This document shows positions 1-12,738 of a stretch of 64,000 nt of DNA, piece by piece. The DNA is from Powellomyces hirtus (taxonomy: Eukaryota; Chytridiomycota; Chytridiomycetes; Spizellomycetales; Powellomycetaceae). The notes under the pieces are model-generated. The model searched no databases, was not told the DNA's origin, and worked only from the letters and a program-made list of their open reading frames with translations. The DNA is taken from positions 682,001 through 746,000 of the forward strand of contig JAHLKG010000014.1 in NCBI GenBank assembly GCA_025526995.1, written 5' to 3'. Numbering within the stretch: position 1 is the first letter of the stretch; each line of letters starts with the position of its first letter. Position numbers and translations under genes: made by a program.

Positions 1-385
1 AATGGCAATAGTTGGTGACCTGGCCACTCCACCAGATTATTCATGCACTTTTTGCCAGTCAGCGAGGAGAGCTCCCAATGGAGAGTTGGAAATGTCGCAA
101 GATTCATCCTCCCAAATGGGTCATAGAGTGCATACCTCTACGATTAGAATAAGCTTAAAATCTGGAATTGCGGATTTGCCAGTGGACTCGCTATGATGTG
201 GGGAACGACCGAGGGGATAATATAAAGTACTGTAATGTGCATGGAGAACAAGATGCGATTGTCGTGTCGTTTGCTCTCCAACGCGGTTTTGTGCCCCAGT
301 CAGTCAGTGCTTCAGTTACAGTAGCGTACTCTGTCATTCAGGCAGTCATTGACACACCCGACCCCGCACCAACCACCCTCTCATC
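1..385. other. Left edge and OST4 upstream region, no gene seen
   Basis: I find no convincing coding region here. Short open frames lack splice signals and recognisable motifs. The segment ends in a pyrimidine- and CA-rich leader directly before the OST4 start codon and probably holds its promoter and 5' UTR. Confidence 0.4.
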
Positions 386-493
386 ATGATCACCGATACC
401 CAGCTGACAGCCGCCGTCAACACTCTCGGTGCGCTCGTCTTCACACTCATCGTCGTCTACCACTACATTGAATCAAACCGCAAGAAAGCGTAA
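386..493 (+). CDS. OST4: Oligosaccharyltransferase subunit OST4 (35-aa mini-protein)
   Basis: A single uninterrupted frame of 35 codons. It starts MITDTQL, continues with a hydrophobic span (about residues 10-26, with TLIVVYHY) and ends in a short basic tail, SNRKKA. Ost4 is a single-pass ER membrane mini-protein of about 36 residues that stabilises the catalytic Stt3 subunit of the N-glycosylation complex. The family signature of M-I-x-D-x-Q-L at the N-terminus followed by TLIVxYH in the membrane segment is present, and the length fits. The start ATG is the first in the frame and follows a CA/TC-rich leader. The gene is convergent with the coiled-coil gene ending near 779. It is easily missed because it falls below usual ORF length limits. 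Confidence 0.88.
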   Translation: MITDTQLTAAVNTLGALVFTLIVVYHYIESNRKKA

Positions 494-778
494 ACCACCT
501 AGCTCATCTTCGGTTTCACTCGCCCGCCCCGGCGCATCACCCCGGCTATCACCCATATCCAACCAACCCTCGATTATCCACCACACCAACAACACACGGG
601 CAACCCCAGTTCCCCAAAGAACGCGAAACCGTCCTCCAACCCGCACGTACAACTCCGGAAGTCTTTGTATATTTCAGCGCTATAAAAACAACTTTACATC
701 CCCCATCTCGACCCCCGCGCCCTCAACAGACGAGGGGGAACGTCAGCCTGAAATCACTCATTCGAATGTTTTCATTGC

Positions 779-3507
779 TCAGCCTAGTCGGATCGCCGAT
801 TTCTGATCTGCTCTCACGGGCTCGAGAACCATTGATTTGAGCATGTCGCGCGCGTAACTGTTGTGGGCTAGCCCGCGTTCGTGAAGCGCCAGACTGAGCT
901 TGAGCCTGTTTGTTTTTCGTGACGTGTCAAATTTAATAAAATGAGATTCAAGTAAAGATGAGAGAGAGCACATGCGCTTATCTTACGTACCGTTGATCCT
1001 TGAACATGTCATGGACTGTGTAACCATCTACTTTATACAGCGGAGAGTGCTAGAAAGGCGGAAAGATGGTGGGAGCGACGATCATTGACATAAGTACCGG
1101 ATTATCCTACGATGAACGCAGCACAATTTCTGATTGTACCTCTTTCTCCGCGAGTTTGAATCTTCTAAATGCCTCGGTATCTCCACAAGCACGTTCCCGA
1201 TCGACAGCAACGTTGGGAGCAACCGACGCGCGTAGGCGATCCAGCCGGTTCTGCAACGCCAGCTGCTCTTGTTTCTGCTGATCGGCTTCTGCAGTCTTGT
1301 CGGCAAGTTTCTGCACGTAGAGCGAATCCCGGTGATGGATCCTCGCTACATTGTGCTTTTACGGTTCGGAAACATCAAATGTCAGCCGCTCGCTCGCTCG
1401 AAAAAATATGTTCATGTTTTTTCCAGTGAGGCCGTACCTTGGAGCGCTCCATGACTTCCTCTGCGTAAGCGTGACGCAGGTGCTCGCCCTGCGACATCTG
1501 CTGAAGGAGCTGGGCGTGCTTGGCGTGCTGGTACTGCTCAATCAACTCCATGTGTGCCGCGCGCGCGGCCTGAGCTTTGTCCTAAAATGGGGCAAATGTT
1601 AGGAAACCACCAGCCTACGCGCGCAGGGGTGGGGGTGATACAGCGTCAAATGACACGAGAGGGGGGTTTGGGTTCGAAGCAAGGGGTCGACGTTTACCTG
1701 AGCTATCCTCTGCTCTTCCTCCCAGATCCGCTTGCAGTGCAGCGCACCTTCTTCTGCGACCCATCTCGCTGAATCCCGCTCCGTTCTCCACCGATCGAGC
1801 CGCGCGTGGGTCTGTGCCGCAGCTTCATCCCGATGTGCCCCATCCAGCTCTGCGACAGAGGCGCGCCATATCTCCACCTCGGCCGTCCTGAACATGTCGA
1901 CAGTCTCGGCAATGAAGACCGCGAGCTCGTCAATGTGACGCTGCTGGTGGCTGGCATGCTGCGCTGCGTGGTGGCCGCGGGCTGTCAGCTGCCGTGTGTA
2001 ATACTTGAGGTAGCAAAAACGTGAGTCAAAATAACGGGGGATACTCACGTGCCAAAAAAATGGGGTTCAGCGCGCGCCAAATCGGACTACTCACGGAAAT
2101 GTCGTCCTTCCTCAACCCCGGTATCTCCAATTTGATCCTATCCATGCACAACCTCCATTTGTGCGTCGAGATGCTAGCGTACTCGTCCATGATCTTCCGG
2201 ATCCGAAATCGGTTCGCTTCGGTGATCTTTTTGGGAGCCACTGGCCTGGACGGTTTCCCGTTGGGGGCTACGGTGGCCTGTTCAAATGGGAGCGGAGATG
2301 GGGAGTGCGCGGTCCTTTCGGATGTTCGAATCGCATCATCATAGGTGCTAATCAGTCTGGTGACGACGGAGGAAGAGGAGGTCAGCTTTCCGGGGTGGTG
2401 GCTGATAGCCAACAAGCAAAACGCACGCATATCGGTGATACGCCTCGAACCGCGCATTCCTAGTCTCTTCATCTCTGCATGGCAGCTCCAGGAACCGAAC
2501 CACCTCGCCATTGTGCAGCATCCATGGATTACGGCGCATTTCCTCATCATCTGCGGCATGGGCGTGCAGAGGCGCTCGCGTCTCGATGACGCTTTCCATC
2601 GCGCTCGCATAGTCGGCTTCAAGCTGGGTAAGAAGCTTTTGGTTTCAGCAGGCTGGCGGGGGCGGGCGCCTGGATGAACTGGCGTTGTGCTTTGTAAGGG
2701 AAAATACCTGTGCATTGACTTGCGCCAGGGACGCTTTGATGGAGGAGATGTGGTCCATGCAGTCGTTTTGCATCCGTGCCCGGTTGCTGAGTTGGCGTTG
2801 GTCGTTGCGGACGCGGTTCATGTGCTGTAGAACCGTAGTGACAGGCTCCGCAATTTCTTAGATATTCACCGATACAAAATTGCAAATTGATGAGAAGGTG
2901 TTACGCCACGCATGTGTGGTGGAGTGCCCACGTGGGGATAATGTGTGCCCACCTTTCACAAACTCTATCCTCTCCTCGTCGGCGCCTTCCATGTCGATCA
3001 TGATATCGTCGATGCGGGTCAAAGCGTCCACGTTGTGCTGATCGTCAATGGACGGATCGCATTGTGTTACGAACGCACGAAGATGGTCATGCAGCGAACG
3101 TTCGAGTGATGTGCTGATGGGAAGGACACCGCAAACAAAAAAAGGCACGATTTTAGCCTCGCGCCTTGGGTGGCTTCATGAGATATCGCACGCACCTGAG
3201 ACTCTCCAACCGCTCATGCTCCGCAAACCAAGCTACTCGGTGCTGTTGCAGCGTCGAGTTGACATGGTTCTGAGCGACCGTCTTGTCGAGAACAGTGATC
3301 TGGGATCACGAATCAAAAAAAAACACATTCTTTTTGCTCTCAGTACACATCTGCTGAGTAAATGGGTTTTCAAAGTCGCAAGCTTCTCTCTCACACCTTT
3401 TCCGCAATCCGGCGGTGCCCATTCTTGAAGGCCTCAAGCTTTTCGCTGTACGTCTCGGCGGGTAGTGGCTTCTTTTTGCCAACGTGTTTGATCAGGACAG
3501 AGTCCAT
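779..3507 (-). CDS. Multi-exon coiled-coil protein, tentatively CCDC148-like
   Basis: I infer about nine or ten exons on the minus strand from ATG 3507 (MDSVLIKHVGKKKPLP) to a stop at 779. Visible blocks include 3507-3391, about 3295-3190, 3120-2960, 2860-2710, 2640-2460, 2340-2090, 2010-1700, 1590-1440 and 1320-1140, with two short final exons (about 1046-1000 and 920-779). The predicted protein is Glu/Gln/Arg-rich and largely helical, with long heptad-like stretches (for example around ERDSARWVAEEGALHCKRIW). The last exons give a YTVHDMFKDQRLKLSLALHE segment followed by ...GLAHNSYARDML. This resembles, from memory, the C-terminal signature of ciliary coiled-coil proteins such as CCDC148; I could not search it. 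Intron ends are mostly canonical, but the donor near 1139 (GTACAA) is weak. If the similarity holds, a flagellum-related role is likely. Otherwise treat it as a conserved coiled-coil protein of unknown function. Confidence 0.5.
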
Positions 3508-4274
3508 AGCAGACGCTTTTTGACGCCAGGCAGAAAATAACAGGATTTTTTTTTTGGGCATATTCATGTATTTAGAGGTTGATATTTCATGAGCGTGTGC
3601 ATTGAGAGAAAGCATGTGACGCTCTCTATTGATTCTGTACCTGTGATGTATTTTGCTGCAGTAGGCATTTCTAGGTAAGGTCTTCGTTTTGACTGCGATC
3701 CACAGATTCTGCCTAGTGGATTGACAGTGATCGGTGGAGATAGGTAAGCCGTTCGCGTAGCGCGACGCACCGCGGACCCGAAGCTCCGTGACGCACACAA
3801 ATAAAAACAACTCTATGGTTAGATGGGCGTCAGAATAAGGGGGGACCAGGTTCGCTGCCTCCGTAATTTCAGACAAGCGCTATGTGGTTTTGCAATTCCT
3901 TTCGCTAGATTGGCAAGTCATTGATGTACCTAGTGAGGTGGCGTCAAACTAGACGTATTAGGGACGGCTGAGTTGTGATTGCCATGTATATATATACACC
4001 CTGTATGCAGCATGTGCTCAGTTTCTTTGTTCTCGACACACATATTTATGGAGATGCTTCTGTTGATAATTTATGAGCAGTTGTAATGAAACCACTTCTC
4101 CATGATCGTTGCAGAAGAGGCGAGGTGGTACAGTACCCAAGTCTCGGATGTGTCCGAGAGCCCGCGCGTCCGTTCCAAAATGCTGTCAATGCGCATGCCG
4201 TCAAAGCGTGGCTTTTGTTTTGGACATCTGATCTCCGCCCCGGCTTTGCACAGCATCCCCGCTCTGTTTGCCAG
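3508..4274. promoter_or_regulatory. Divergent intergenic region between coiled-coil gene and PAC1
   Basis: This region holds the upstream sequences of two divergent genes (coiled-coil gene minus, PAC1 plus). It contains AT-rich runs (around 3545-3560) and a TATA-like tract near 3986-3996 (gtatatatatac), about 280 bp upstream of the PAC1 start. I see no coding signal. Confidence 0.4.
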
Positions 4275-6157
4275 ATGAGCGTTTTGACGGACCGACAACA
4301 TGAGGAACTGTAGGTGCCAGCTACAACACACTACGTAAAAAGCTCACCGTTTTTTTTGCTCGCAATGACACCCTTCCGTCACCACCCAACACTAGACGTC
4401 TATCTATCCTCGACTATTTGCATTCCAATAAACTCGACAAGGCATTCGAGGCTCTGAAAGGGGAAGCAGGGATAACAGACTTTAATGTGGACGGGAAGCA
4501 GCGGTACTCTGGATTGCTGGAAAAGAAATGGACGTCCATCATCAGACTCCAGAGAAAGGTGCGAGGGAGAGAAACACAGACGGGGCGGCGCGCCTGGGTA
4601 GCTGTTGGAAGGGCTGGGGGTGCGGGACAGTCACATGCGTTTGAGCGTCTTTGCCAACTGACTTTCCCACCCTCATTCGAAAAAATCGACGAAAATGACA
4701 TCTAGATCATGGAGCAGGAGGGCAAACTCGCCGCATTGGAAGAGGAGCTCGCGTCCGCGCCAACGCGGAAACCCACTGATTCCGTCGACTGGTTACCACG
4801 GCCTCCGCATAAACACAACCTGACGGGACATCGGAGTCCCATCACGCGAGTCGCTTTCCATCCGGTCTTTTCGATCATCGCGTCCGCGTCCGAGGACGCG
4901 ACAATCAAGGTGTGGGATTACGAGTCGGGCACATTCGAGCGCACGCTGAAGGGACACACGAAGGCGGTGCAGGATTTGGCGTGGGACCCGAAAGGCGTGC
5001 TATTAGGTAGGTGGGCGTCTCATCGACGCATCTGGTCGGGGCTCTATCCATCCATGTGAAAGCGTTCTCCTTGTTAGTTCTGGATCACCCTCTGAAGAAT
5101 GCTTTTGGTGATGGTCCCTTTTCAGCATCTTGTTCTGCCGACTTGTCAGTGAAGCTATGGGATACACAAGCCGACTACCAATGCATCAAAACCTTGCACG
5201 GGCATGACCACAGCGTCTCCTCTGTTCAGTTTGGACCCGAGGGCGACTTCATTGTTTCCGCGTCGCGTGATAAGACAATCAAAGTGTGGGCTGTAGATAC
5301 TGGGTGAGCATGCACAGCAATGCCAATGTATCTACACCATTCCATATGGACTTTGATGCTGATTAGCCACTATGTGATTGGTTGCAGGTACTGCGTAAAG
5401 ACCATATATGGTCACTTAGACTGGGTTCGCCGGGCAATTACATGCGACGACGGACGGACGGTGGCGAGCTGTGCAAGTGATCAGGTAACGTTCATGACTC
5501 GCGCAGGGAGCTGCCCTTTTGTTGGGGGACGTTCCATTCTCAACTGTGCGCGCGGCCAATACATCCCCTTGCAGACAATACGGATATGGGATTATGGCAC
5601 GGGTGATTGCAGGATGGAGATGCGAGGGCACGAGCATGTTGTGGAATGTATCGCGTTTGCACCCGTGAGCGCATACCCGTACATACGAGAGCTGATTGGG
5701 AGTACGGCGGTAGGTGGCACTGTACAATAGCTGATTGGAGAGCAATCTCCAATGTTTGCTCCTCATACTCAATTTTGCTCTTCCCCTCTTTGCATCTCTT
5801 GCTTAGCCGCCGTCAAAAGAAACACCCATCCCAGGCACCTACCTCATCTCGGGCTCCCGCGACAAAACACTTCGACTATGGGACACATCCACCGGCCAGC
5901 AGCTGCACATGTTCTCGGGGCACGACAACTGGGTGCGTGACGTGCTGGTGCATCCCAACGGCCGATACATGTTTTCCGTGTCGGACGACAAAACCCTGCG
6001 CTGCTGGGACCTCCAACAGTCTGGCCGCTGCGTCAAGACGATTGCGGACGCCCACCCGCATTTCGTCACCTGCCTCGCTGTCGCCGGCAACCGCGGCGCC
6101 CCGGTACTCGCCACAGGCGGCGTGGATTGCGGCGTCCGCATATGGGCTTGTGTGTAG
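4275..6157 (+). CDS. PAC1: PAC1/LIS1 (NudF) dynein regulator, LisH + WD40
   Basis: Seven exons: 4275-4309, 4396-4558, 4706-5006, 5126-5303, 5388-5484, 5575-5709 and 5807-6157. They join in frame to 419 residues, matching the usual 410-450 of the family. All introns start GT and end AG (donors GTAGGT, GTGCGA, GTAGGT, GTGAGC, GTAACG, GTAGGT). The N-terminus is a LisH dimerisation motif ([12 protein letters not shown], then [18 protein letters not shown]), followed by a short coiled coil ([13 protein letters not shown]) and seven WD40 blades with GH...WD pairs, for example [36 protein letters not shown] and [14 protein letters not shown]1 binds cytoplasmic dynein and dynactin and is required for nuclear migration. 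The C-terminus ends in the family-typical VRIWACV. The gene is convergent with the BRWD-like gene (725 bp between stops). Confidence 0.95.
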
Positions 6158-6882
6158 CAAAATATGTATTGTAGTGCCCTCATAATCATCACAATCAGCC
6201 AACTGTTTCATAGATCCTTCCCCCTCCCCCTCACCAGTTTCTGATGATATCCTCTTTGTGCTATGCAGATTGAGAGCATTTTCCCCAGTGCAGCTGACGA
6301 GAAAGCACTACAATTCGGAGGAATATGAAGCACCAATGCAAAAAAAAAACTTCGTTTCAACTCCAGTTTAAAAAACACATGGGTAATTTATCACTTTTTC
6401 AAATTTTTTATGATCAATATTGATTTAATTAAAAAAAAAAACTACCACTGAAGGCCATGAAAACAATTCGTAATCTCATGTCATCTTGAATTTCAGATCC
6501 AGTCCGTGTTTGTGTCTGAACGTTGATTTCATGAAAAAAGAGATGGTAGGACTGCGCCCATAACTGAAGACAGGCAACATTCTCGGGACACACTCTGCCA
6601 TGTACAGGTCCACGTACAAGTCAGTGGGCATCTTCAATAAGACCCGGTACTCCCACATGCAACATGCCTGGTTTGACTCAAGATCCACACAATTGTTTAT
6701 TTGCGCAAGCCAAAAAAAAGAAGCCAAGGGGGCGGGGAACAGTTCGGGATGGTAGCGGGAAAGGCTATTACAAGAAACAGCTATATGGTAGGGAAGGGGA
6801 TATTGTCTATGTACAGTATTTGAGACCCGTGCGGTGTTGGGGTGATGATGGGCTACGGAAGAGGAGAGGTAGGTTGGTCAAT
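6158..6882. other. Intergenic region between convergent PAC1 and BRWD-like genes
   Basis: This stretch holds the two 3' UTRs. There are A-rich runs near 6340-6350 and 6430-6440 and AT-rich sequence with likely polyadenylation signals. No coding region is supported. Confidence 0.45.
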
Positions 6883-9800
6883 TCAATTGCGGCGGCGCTT
6901 CGCCCCGGCGCGTCTGGGCGGTGACGCAAAGGAATCGCTATCACTGCTGCCTAACGCATCTTCGTCTTCGTCGGCGCTTGCGCTGCTGCTGCCAAAGATG
7001 GCGGCAGCATTGATGGAGGATGGGCCGGCTGCTTCAACGTACTCATCCTCGCTGCTTTCGAAACGTTTCCGCTTTCCATTGTGTTTTTTGGCAGCGGTGG
7101 GGGCGCGACGAGGCGCTCTGACTATATCGTCGTCTTCATCATCGTCCTCCTGCTGCTCTGCTTCGGCTTCCACTTCAAAATCCCCATCCTCCTCGTCTTC
7201 CGCGTGAAAAGGCGTGCGAACCTTTGGCCGCGAGGGGGATGCGGGCTCTAACAGTGAATTACTGGCCGCGCCATTGGATGCGCCGCCATGCTCCTCGTCC
7301 AGATCGTCGTCACTAATCGCCTTCTTCCGACGCTTTCGTTTTCTGCTGGGCGTTCTTGCTTTCGTCTGACCAAACTCTTCGTCACCGTCTTCGCTATGCT
7401 GCTGACGAGGTTGCTTCTTCCGCTTCTGTGAACCAGACGAATGTGGGCTGCTGCTTGAGCTTTGACTTCCGCTGTTGTTGATCCCGCTGGGACCGGAATG
7501 CCCGTTGGCCTCATCAACGTCGACCTCATCATCATCGTACCCATCAGGGGATGCTATTCGGGCTTTGTAGGATCGAGCCTTCTTGATGACGAGCTTCAAG
7601 TTGCCTGAACCTTTGACCCCGGCGGTGTCGGAAGCGTCGTCATGTGCGTGCGGATTCGCATGGGACCATCGCCGTTGGTTGCCAGGTTTCATGCCATCTG
7701 GAAGGAAGAGATTTGTTTAGTGAACTCGCTTTGGACAGCGATCGACTAGCTTTCGCTTACTCATTATTTCATCACGCAATCTGGGCAACTCCCGCTCAGC
7801 GATCTCATACAACTCCGAGCCCTCCTGGTTAAACAGCATCGCGTTGCTAAGCATGGTCTCAACATCCCACGCCACGGCCTAGATGATTAGAGAGCCAGTC
7901 AACATCTATTTTTCTTTCCCAGTCTTTCACAAAGAAAGGACCAAGCCAGTTGAACGAAGAAAAACTTACCTCTTTCCGACGATAAAAACCAGTTTTGATG
8001 CGCTCCGAAATAAACTCGAGGCACACAGGGTATGCGATCGTGGCGAGGTATGACGGGTACGCAGTGTAGTCCACCACGCTTTTGAAAAAGATCATGTCTG
8101 GTCGGGCTCTCCACTGGCGGAGGATGTCAGCGATTCGTGTCATCTCTAAATTGTGTCGAAAAGAAAAAATGCGCCAGTATTAGGTACCTGTACATCGGCG
8201 CATAACCGTGGCCCCACACTTTACCTGATCCCGATAGTCGCTCAGCGGGCGTGACATCCGTTTCTGAATCTGGCCTCAAGAGCTCCCAAGGACTCAAGGA
8301 AGTGGTTTCACTAGGGGATTCATGCCATCGGACGACATACTGGTTCCAAGGGGACTCTTGCTTCATGACGGTTTCTATATGCCCAGCATATAGTCTGTCG
8401 CCCGGAAAGTCCACCTCAACGTCGTCCCGGACTTCCCACTGCTCGTGCATTGCAGCCGCATAGTGATCGTACAAGATAATAAAATCCGACGCGCCTTCCA
8501 AATCCCAAAAATGCATCTTCAAAATGTCCTTCCGACCTCCCTTGGCGACCGGCTTTAGGTTCGCGCGAGACGGAACGATGCCGGTAGTCACTCCCGCCTC
8601 GTCATCGTGAACGTGAAGAGATAGCAGGCACTTGACGGGCTCGTCCACGTAAAACTGCAATTTGTCGACAACTCCAAAGATGACTTCTGGCCGGCGTGGA
8701 TCATCCAGCGGGGTTCCCTGAATGAGGTGCTTCACGTCAATGTCCTGCTCTCTTGCTTCGTCCACGAAGTTTCTATGTCCTGCTTTGATGTAGACAACTA
8801 GGTCACCCAGTTGAGGCAGATACGGGACACGTTTTGTTCCAACCATGGTAACCCATTGACTTGGTTCCGTTACCTCGGTCAGTTGTTTCTGAGTTGGAAA
8901 GACGGGGGGACGCCGCGGTTTGCTGAACTTTGGCGGACGCCGTGGTGGCTCGCCCGCTCGTTGTTTGCCCTTGTCTACTTTGGCCGGGGGTTCCTCAATC
9001 TCGTCATCGCTAAAGATAAAGTCGTCGCTTTCATATTCATCAGAAGGGATGACATCGGCATGCGACTTTTTTGGACGCGTCCGCCGAGACGCCGGCCGAA
9101 ACTCGGCCTCATCATCCTCGCTCTCATCCTCAGAGTGCCGTCTGCGAGACGAGCTGCCGCCATTCTGCTTTGTGGACTTGCGGGGCGCATATTTCTTCCG
9201 CTTTGTCTTGTGAGGTTTCCTGCGCTCGTTCCCATCCCCATCATCATCGTCGATAAAGTCCGCATCGTCTATCGGCGTTCGTTGATCAAAGTCATCGTAC
9301 TCATCGAGTCCATCGGGCTCCTCTTCTTCTTCCACACCGTCCGCGTCAAACTCATCCCCGCTGGACACGGGAAGAGGGACAATGGGCACTTGTTCGATGA
9401 GCGCCTGTAATTCTTCAATTCTCTCTGCTTCCGAGTCAGAGATGATAACCGGTCTAGCTTTTCGGCGTTCTCGGCTGTCTTTCTCCGTCCTGGGCAGGTG
9501 AGCGGTAAGCATGTCGAATGAAGCACACTGATAGGAAACTCACTAAAGGCTTACCATTGAGTAACATGCTCCATCGGAATGAGAGCCGCCTCCCTCTGCA
9601 CAAGCTTGAGCTTCGCATTGGACTCCATGACCATTTCGGGAGTATGCAAAGGCAGTGGACGGTCTAGATCAAAGCGTTTGCGCAGCTGTGCATAGTCTCC
9701 CGGGTATGGACTGTATCGGCTATCGATCACGGCTAACATCGGCACAAGGTGAGGCGCCGCATCATTCGTGGGATCGTAGAGAATGCCTTCAGCATTCAAG

Positions 9801-12269
9801 ACCACATTATCAAAGTCGCAAGCGAAAAATTGCTCAAACTTGTCGGTGTAGTCTTCCTGACTGATGCCGACAGCCAGGAAATGAGTCATGCCACTCAAGT
9901 CTACCACACCAATTGCGGTCCCATCCGCTCTGAAAGAGGCATCCGTAAGAGAATGATGGAATTCGAACCGCTTTAGCTCGATGCCTCGCTCAATATCCCA
10001 GATGACGAGGCGTCCATCGTACGAAGCGCTGAGAAGGATATTGGGATCCTTGGGATGAGCTGCCAAATTGTAAACGGCGGCTACGTGTGCCTCCATTGTG
10101 AAGTATAGCTCAGCCGTGACCGAATCCCACACCCGCACTTTGAAATCATCCGAGGCAGTAATTACGCGAGTATCGTTCTGCGACCAGCATAAGGCAGTGA
10201 CTCCTTCAACCGCTTCCGGAGCAGGATCGGGTGCGCCATTATACTCATTGGCGACAGCGGTGTTCGTACCGTCTCCCTCTGTCGGAAGGTCAACATCCAT
10301 GTGTTCTACATCTAGTATTTCGATAACCTCCGGCACGGCCGGCCCAGCCTGTGGGACCTCCTGCGGAATGAGACCAACGTCCTCTTTGGGGAAGATCACT
10401 GGTGCAATGGTAAACTTTAGGCTCATGCTGCGGGATGTTCTAATCAACGTCGTACTTACGCTTTTTTATGTCCCAGTCGTCGGAAACTTCGTTGTAACTG
10501 AATACAGTAGCAGTGCCATCCATGCAGCCGGAGACAAATCGATCTCCATGGTGACTAAACCGCACCTCTTTCACTCCGATCTCTCGCAGATTCCGAGTCT
10601 TGTCGTGATAGTCCAACGAAGAGGCGTCCAATTTCCGCATCAGGGTGCAGGACATTCCATGATCAGTCCCACTATCAATCTGCCCTTGAGCAGCCAGAAG
10701 CCAGGACTTTGGAATGATCTGGTACAGGTAAATCAAGCCGTCTGATCCTCCCACGGCAAGACGGCTGCCCGTTTGGTTGAAGGCACAGGTCTTGACACTA
10801 TCAGTGCGCTTGTCTTGTGTTTCCAGAACCAACGGCTGGAATGGAAAATGTGGTAAGACTATGCGCCTGAAGAACCCATATCGCATGAGACGAACCTGTG
10901 ACTCAAATGTGTTCTGGGCCTGCTTCCATCTGTACACACGAGTTTTGCCGTCTTTACAGCCGACCACAAGACAAAAGGAATCTTTTACTATCGAAGGCGA
11001 GAAGGATATCGTAGTTATCGACTTTCCCTGCAACGAAAGATTTTACATGACTGGGACGAGGGTGTACCGCACAAGTGCAGTTCTTTAACCTACGATGTTC
11101 AAGGCTATGATGGGGACCCACGTCTGGGTGTTCCAAACCATCACAGATTTGTCCGACGATGCTGTAGCAAACATCGTATTGTCATGGCTTACAGCCATGT
11201 CGAGGATCACATGATTCTCCTCAGTTCCTTCCTTCCAAGTTGTGTGACCTCGAAGAGTTCGCATGAGATTTCCAGTGTGCGCGCACCATATTTTCACCAG
11301 AGAATCATCAGCACCCTGAATTCGCATGAACCTGAGTGAGTAGATTCCGGCAAACCAAATCTGAATGGCTTTGCACGTGACACTACCGTTATGTACACCG
11401 AACCCGCCCGATCGAAAACCCCTGTGTAGATGGCGCTGACGTGACCCCTCACACTGCACATCGGCTCAAACCGTTTGTAGTACACTCCTGGTGGGGACTT
11501 TACGTTCAAATGGCAGTCGCGCCTCAACTCCCGCTCGTTGATGATCTTGAGGGCTAAACCCAGCCGCCGAGTTAGATTCAGCTAATAGCAGCCAAGCATG
11601 CACCTCGACACGTTGATAAGATGTGCTACTCACGATGTGATGTATGAGTGGTTCGGGAGGCGGGGTATACGTGGGGCTTTTCTAATAAGTGCAAAGTGGG
11701 GCGAGAGAATCCCGTATCTCCTTTTGCTTTGGCAGCAAGCACCGCCAGTCGTTCCATCAGCTGCGGCAATGAGTCGGGGCGCGCATCTGGGTGTTTACGC
11801 AACTGCAACAGCCAGAAAACGTGTGAGTTGCTATGGAAGTGATAAGGAATCGGCGGCAGCTGCAAGACACTCACCAACTCGTCATATGATTGCTGATGAT
11901 ACGTTCCAGTCCAATCCAATCGAGCTGGGAGTATGAGCCCCTCCTCATCCGGCGAGGTACCCGGTTGCTGAAACTCTTCCATTTCCTCGCACATTGTTTT
12001 GTAAGTTCGTTTACAATTTGTCCCGGAGAGGAAGAGCGCCACGAGAAACATCATTTCTAGGATAGATAAGGAGCACCCACGCGGAATGGTGACCGTACTG
12101 TCAGTTGCTAGACTTCAAATGCCTCCCTTCTTGTTGTCCGCTTGCGCCCCTTACCTCTTTCGAGCGTAGTTCCGGGTAACTGTGGCGATGTGCACGTTGG
12201 TCGGGGCGCGGAGAAGTCTTCGGAGCAAACAGTCATGGATGACCCTCCTTTGTTTGTATCCAAAGCCAT
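6883..12269 (-). CDS. BRWD/PHIP-family WD40-bromodomain chromatin protein
   Basis: A large multi-exon gene. Exon 1 runs 12269-12155 (start MALDTNKGG, Kozak-like AAAAATGG), exon 2 12107-12081, exon 3 from 12056, and later exons down to the stop at 6883. The order of domains matches BRWD/PHIP proteins. First comes a N-terminal helical block (MMFLVALFLSG, RLDWTGTYHQQSYDELV) like the PHIP N-terminus. WD40 blades follow in exons between about 11530 and 9550 (for example ADDSLVKIW, DKSVMVWNTQTW, DFKVRVWDS, YDGRLVIWDIERG). Next is an acidic/basic linker, then a cryptic-Tudor-like region (about 8870-8230, PYLPQLGDLVVYIKAGH), and a bromodomain split by an intron (about 8060-7770: AYPSYLATIAYP, FYRRKE, then AVAWDVETMLSNAMLFN with the acetyl-lysine Asn). 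The C-terminus is a long Ser/Asp/Glu/Lys-rich tail. The protein is probably nuclear and reads methylated or acetylated histones. Only one bromodomain is seen, where animals have two. Confidence 0.85.
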
Positions 12270-12738
12270 TTTTGCGGGCGAGCGTTGCTTTCAAAACCGT
12301 GCGGTGAACTGCTGTGTGAAGGGGTGTGGTTCACCGACACTTCGAAAAGCTGACGGTGATGTCCCGGAGGGCGTTAACGGAGGGAGGGCGATGGGAGTCT
12401 CTTTTGTTGACGGAGGCTTTTCTCTTGTGATTGGGCCGTGTCGAAGACAAGGAACAAGACCTCAGGAGTGTCTTGTTCTATTGCATGTGATGATTGCTAT
12501 GTCAATAAGTTTAGAGAGGAGGTGGGTTTAATGTTTAATGTACAAGGTGAGAAAAGAAGGGAAAAAAAGATAGCGGTTGGAAAGGCGGGGCGTGGGGGAA
12601 GAGCATGGAAGAGGGCTTATCACGTAAGCAGCACTGCGCATTCCATCAGACACTATAGTACCAAATTGAGGGTCCCGTGGGGACGGGACAGTTGCGCTCT
12701 GGACGGTCGGATGCATAACGCAAGAAAAGATGTATTGA
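12270..12738. promoter_or_regulatory. Upstream region of the BRWD-like gene
   Basis: Non-coding sequence of about 470 bp between the BRWD-like start and a degenerate helicase fragment. Purine-rich tracts (around 12560-12600) are present. I see no gene. Confidence 0.35.

Noticed and set aside
8811..9410. Long hydrophobic/basic open frame on the plus strand
   Set aside because: It lies entirely opposite an exon of the BRWD-like gene and is the reverse reading of its Asp/Glu-rich linker. No splice or domain support.
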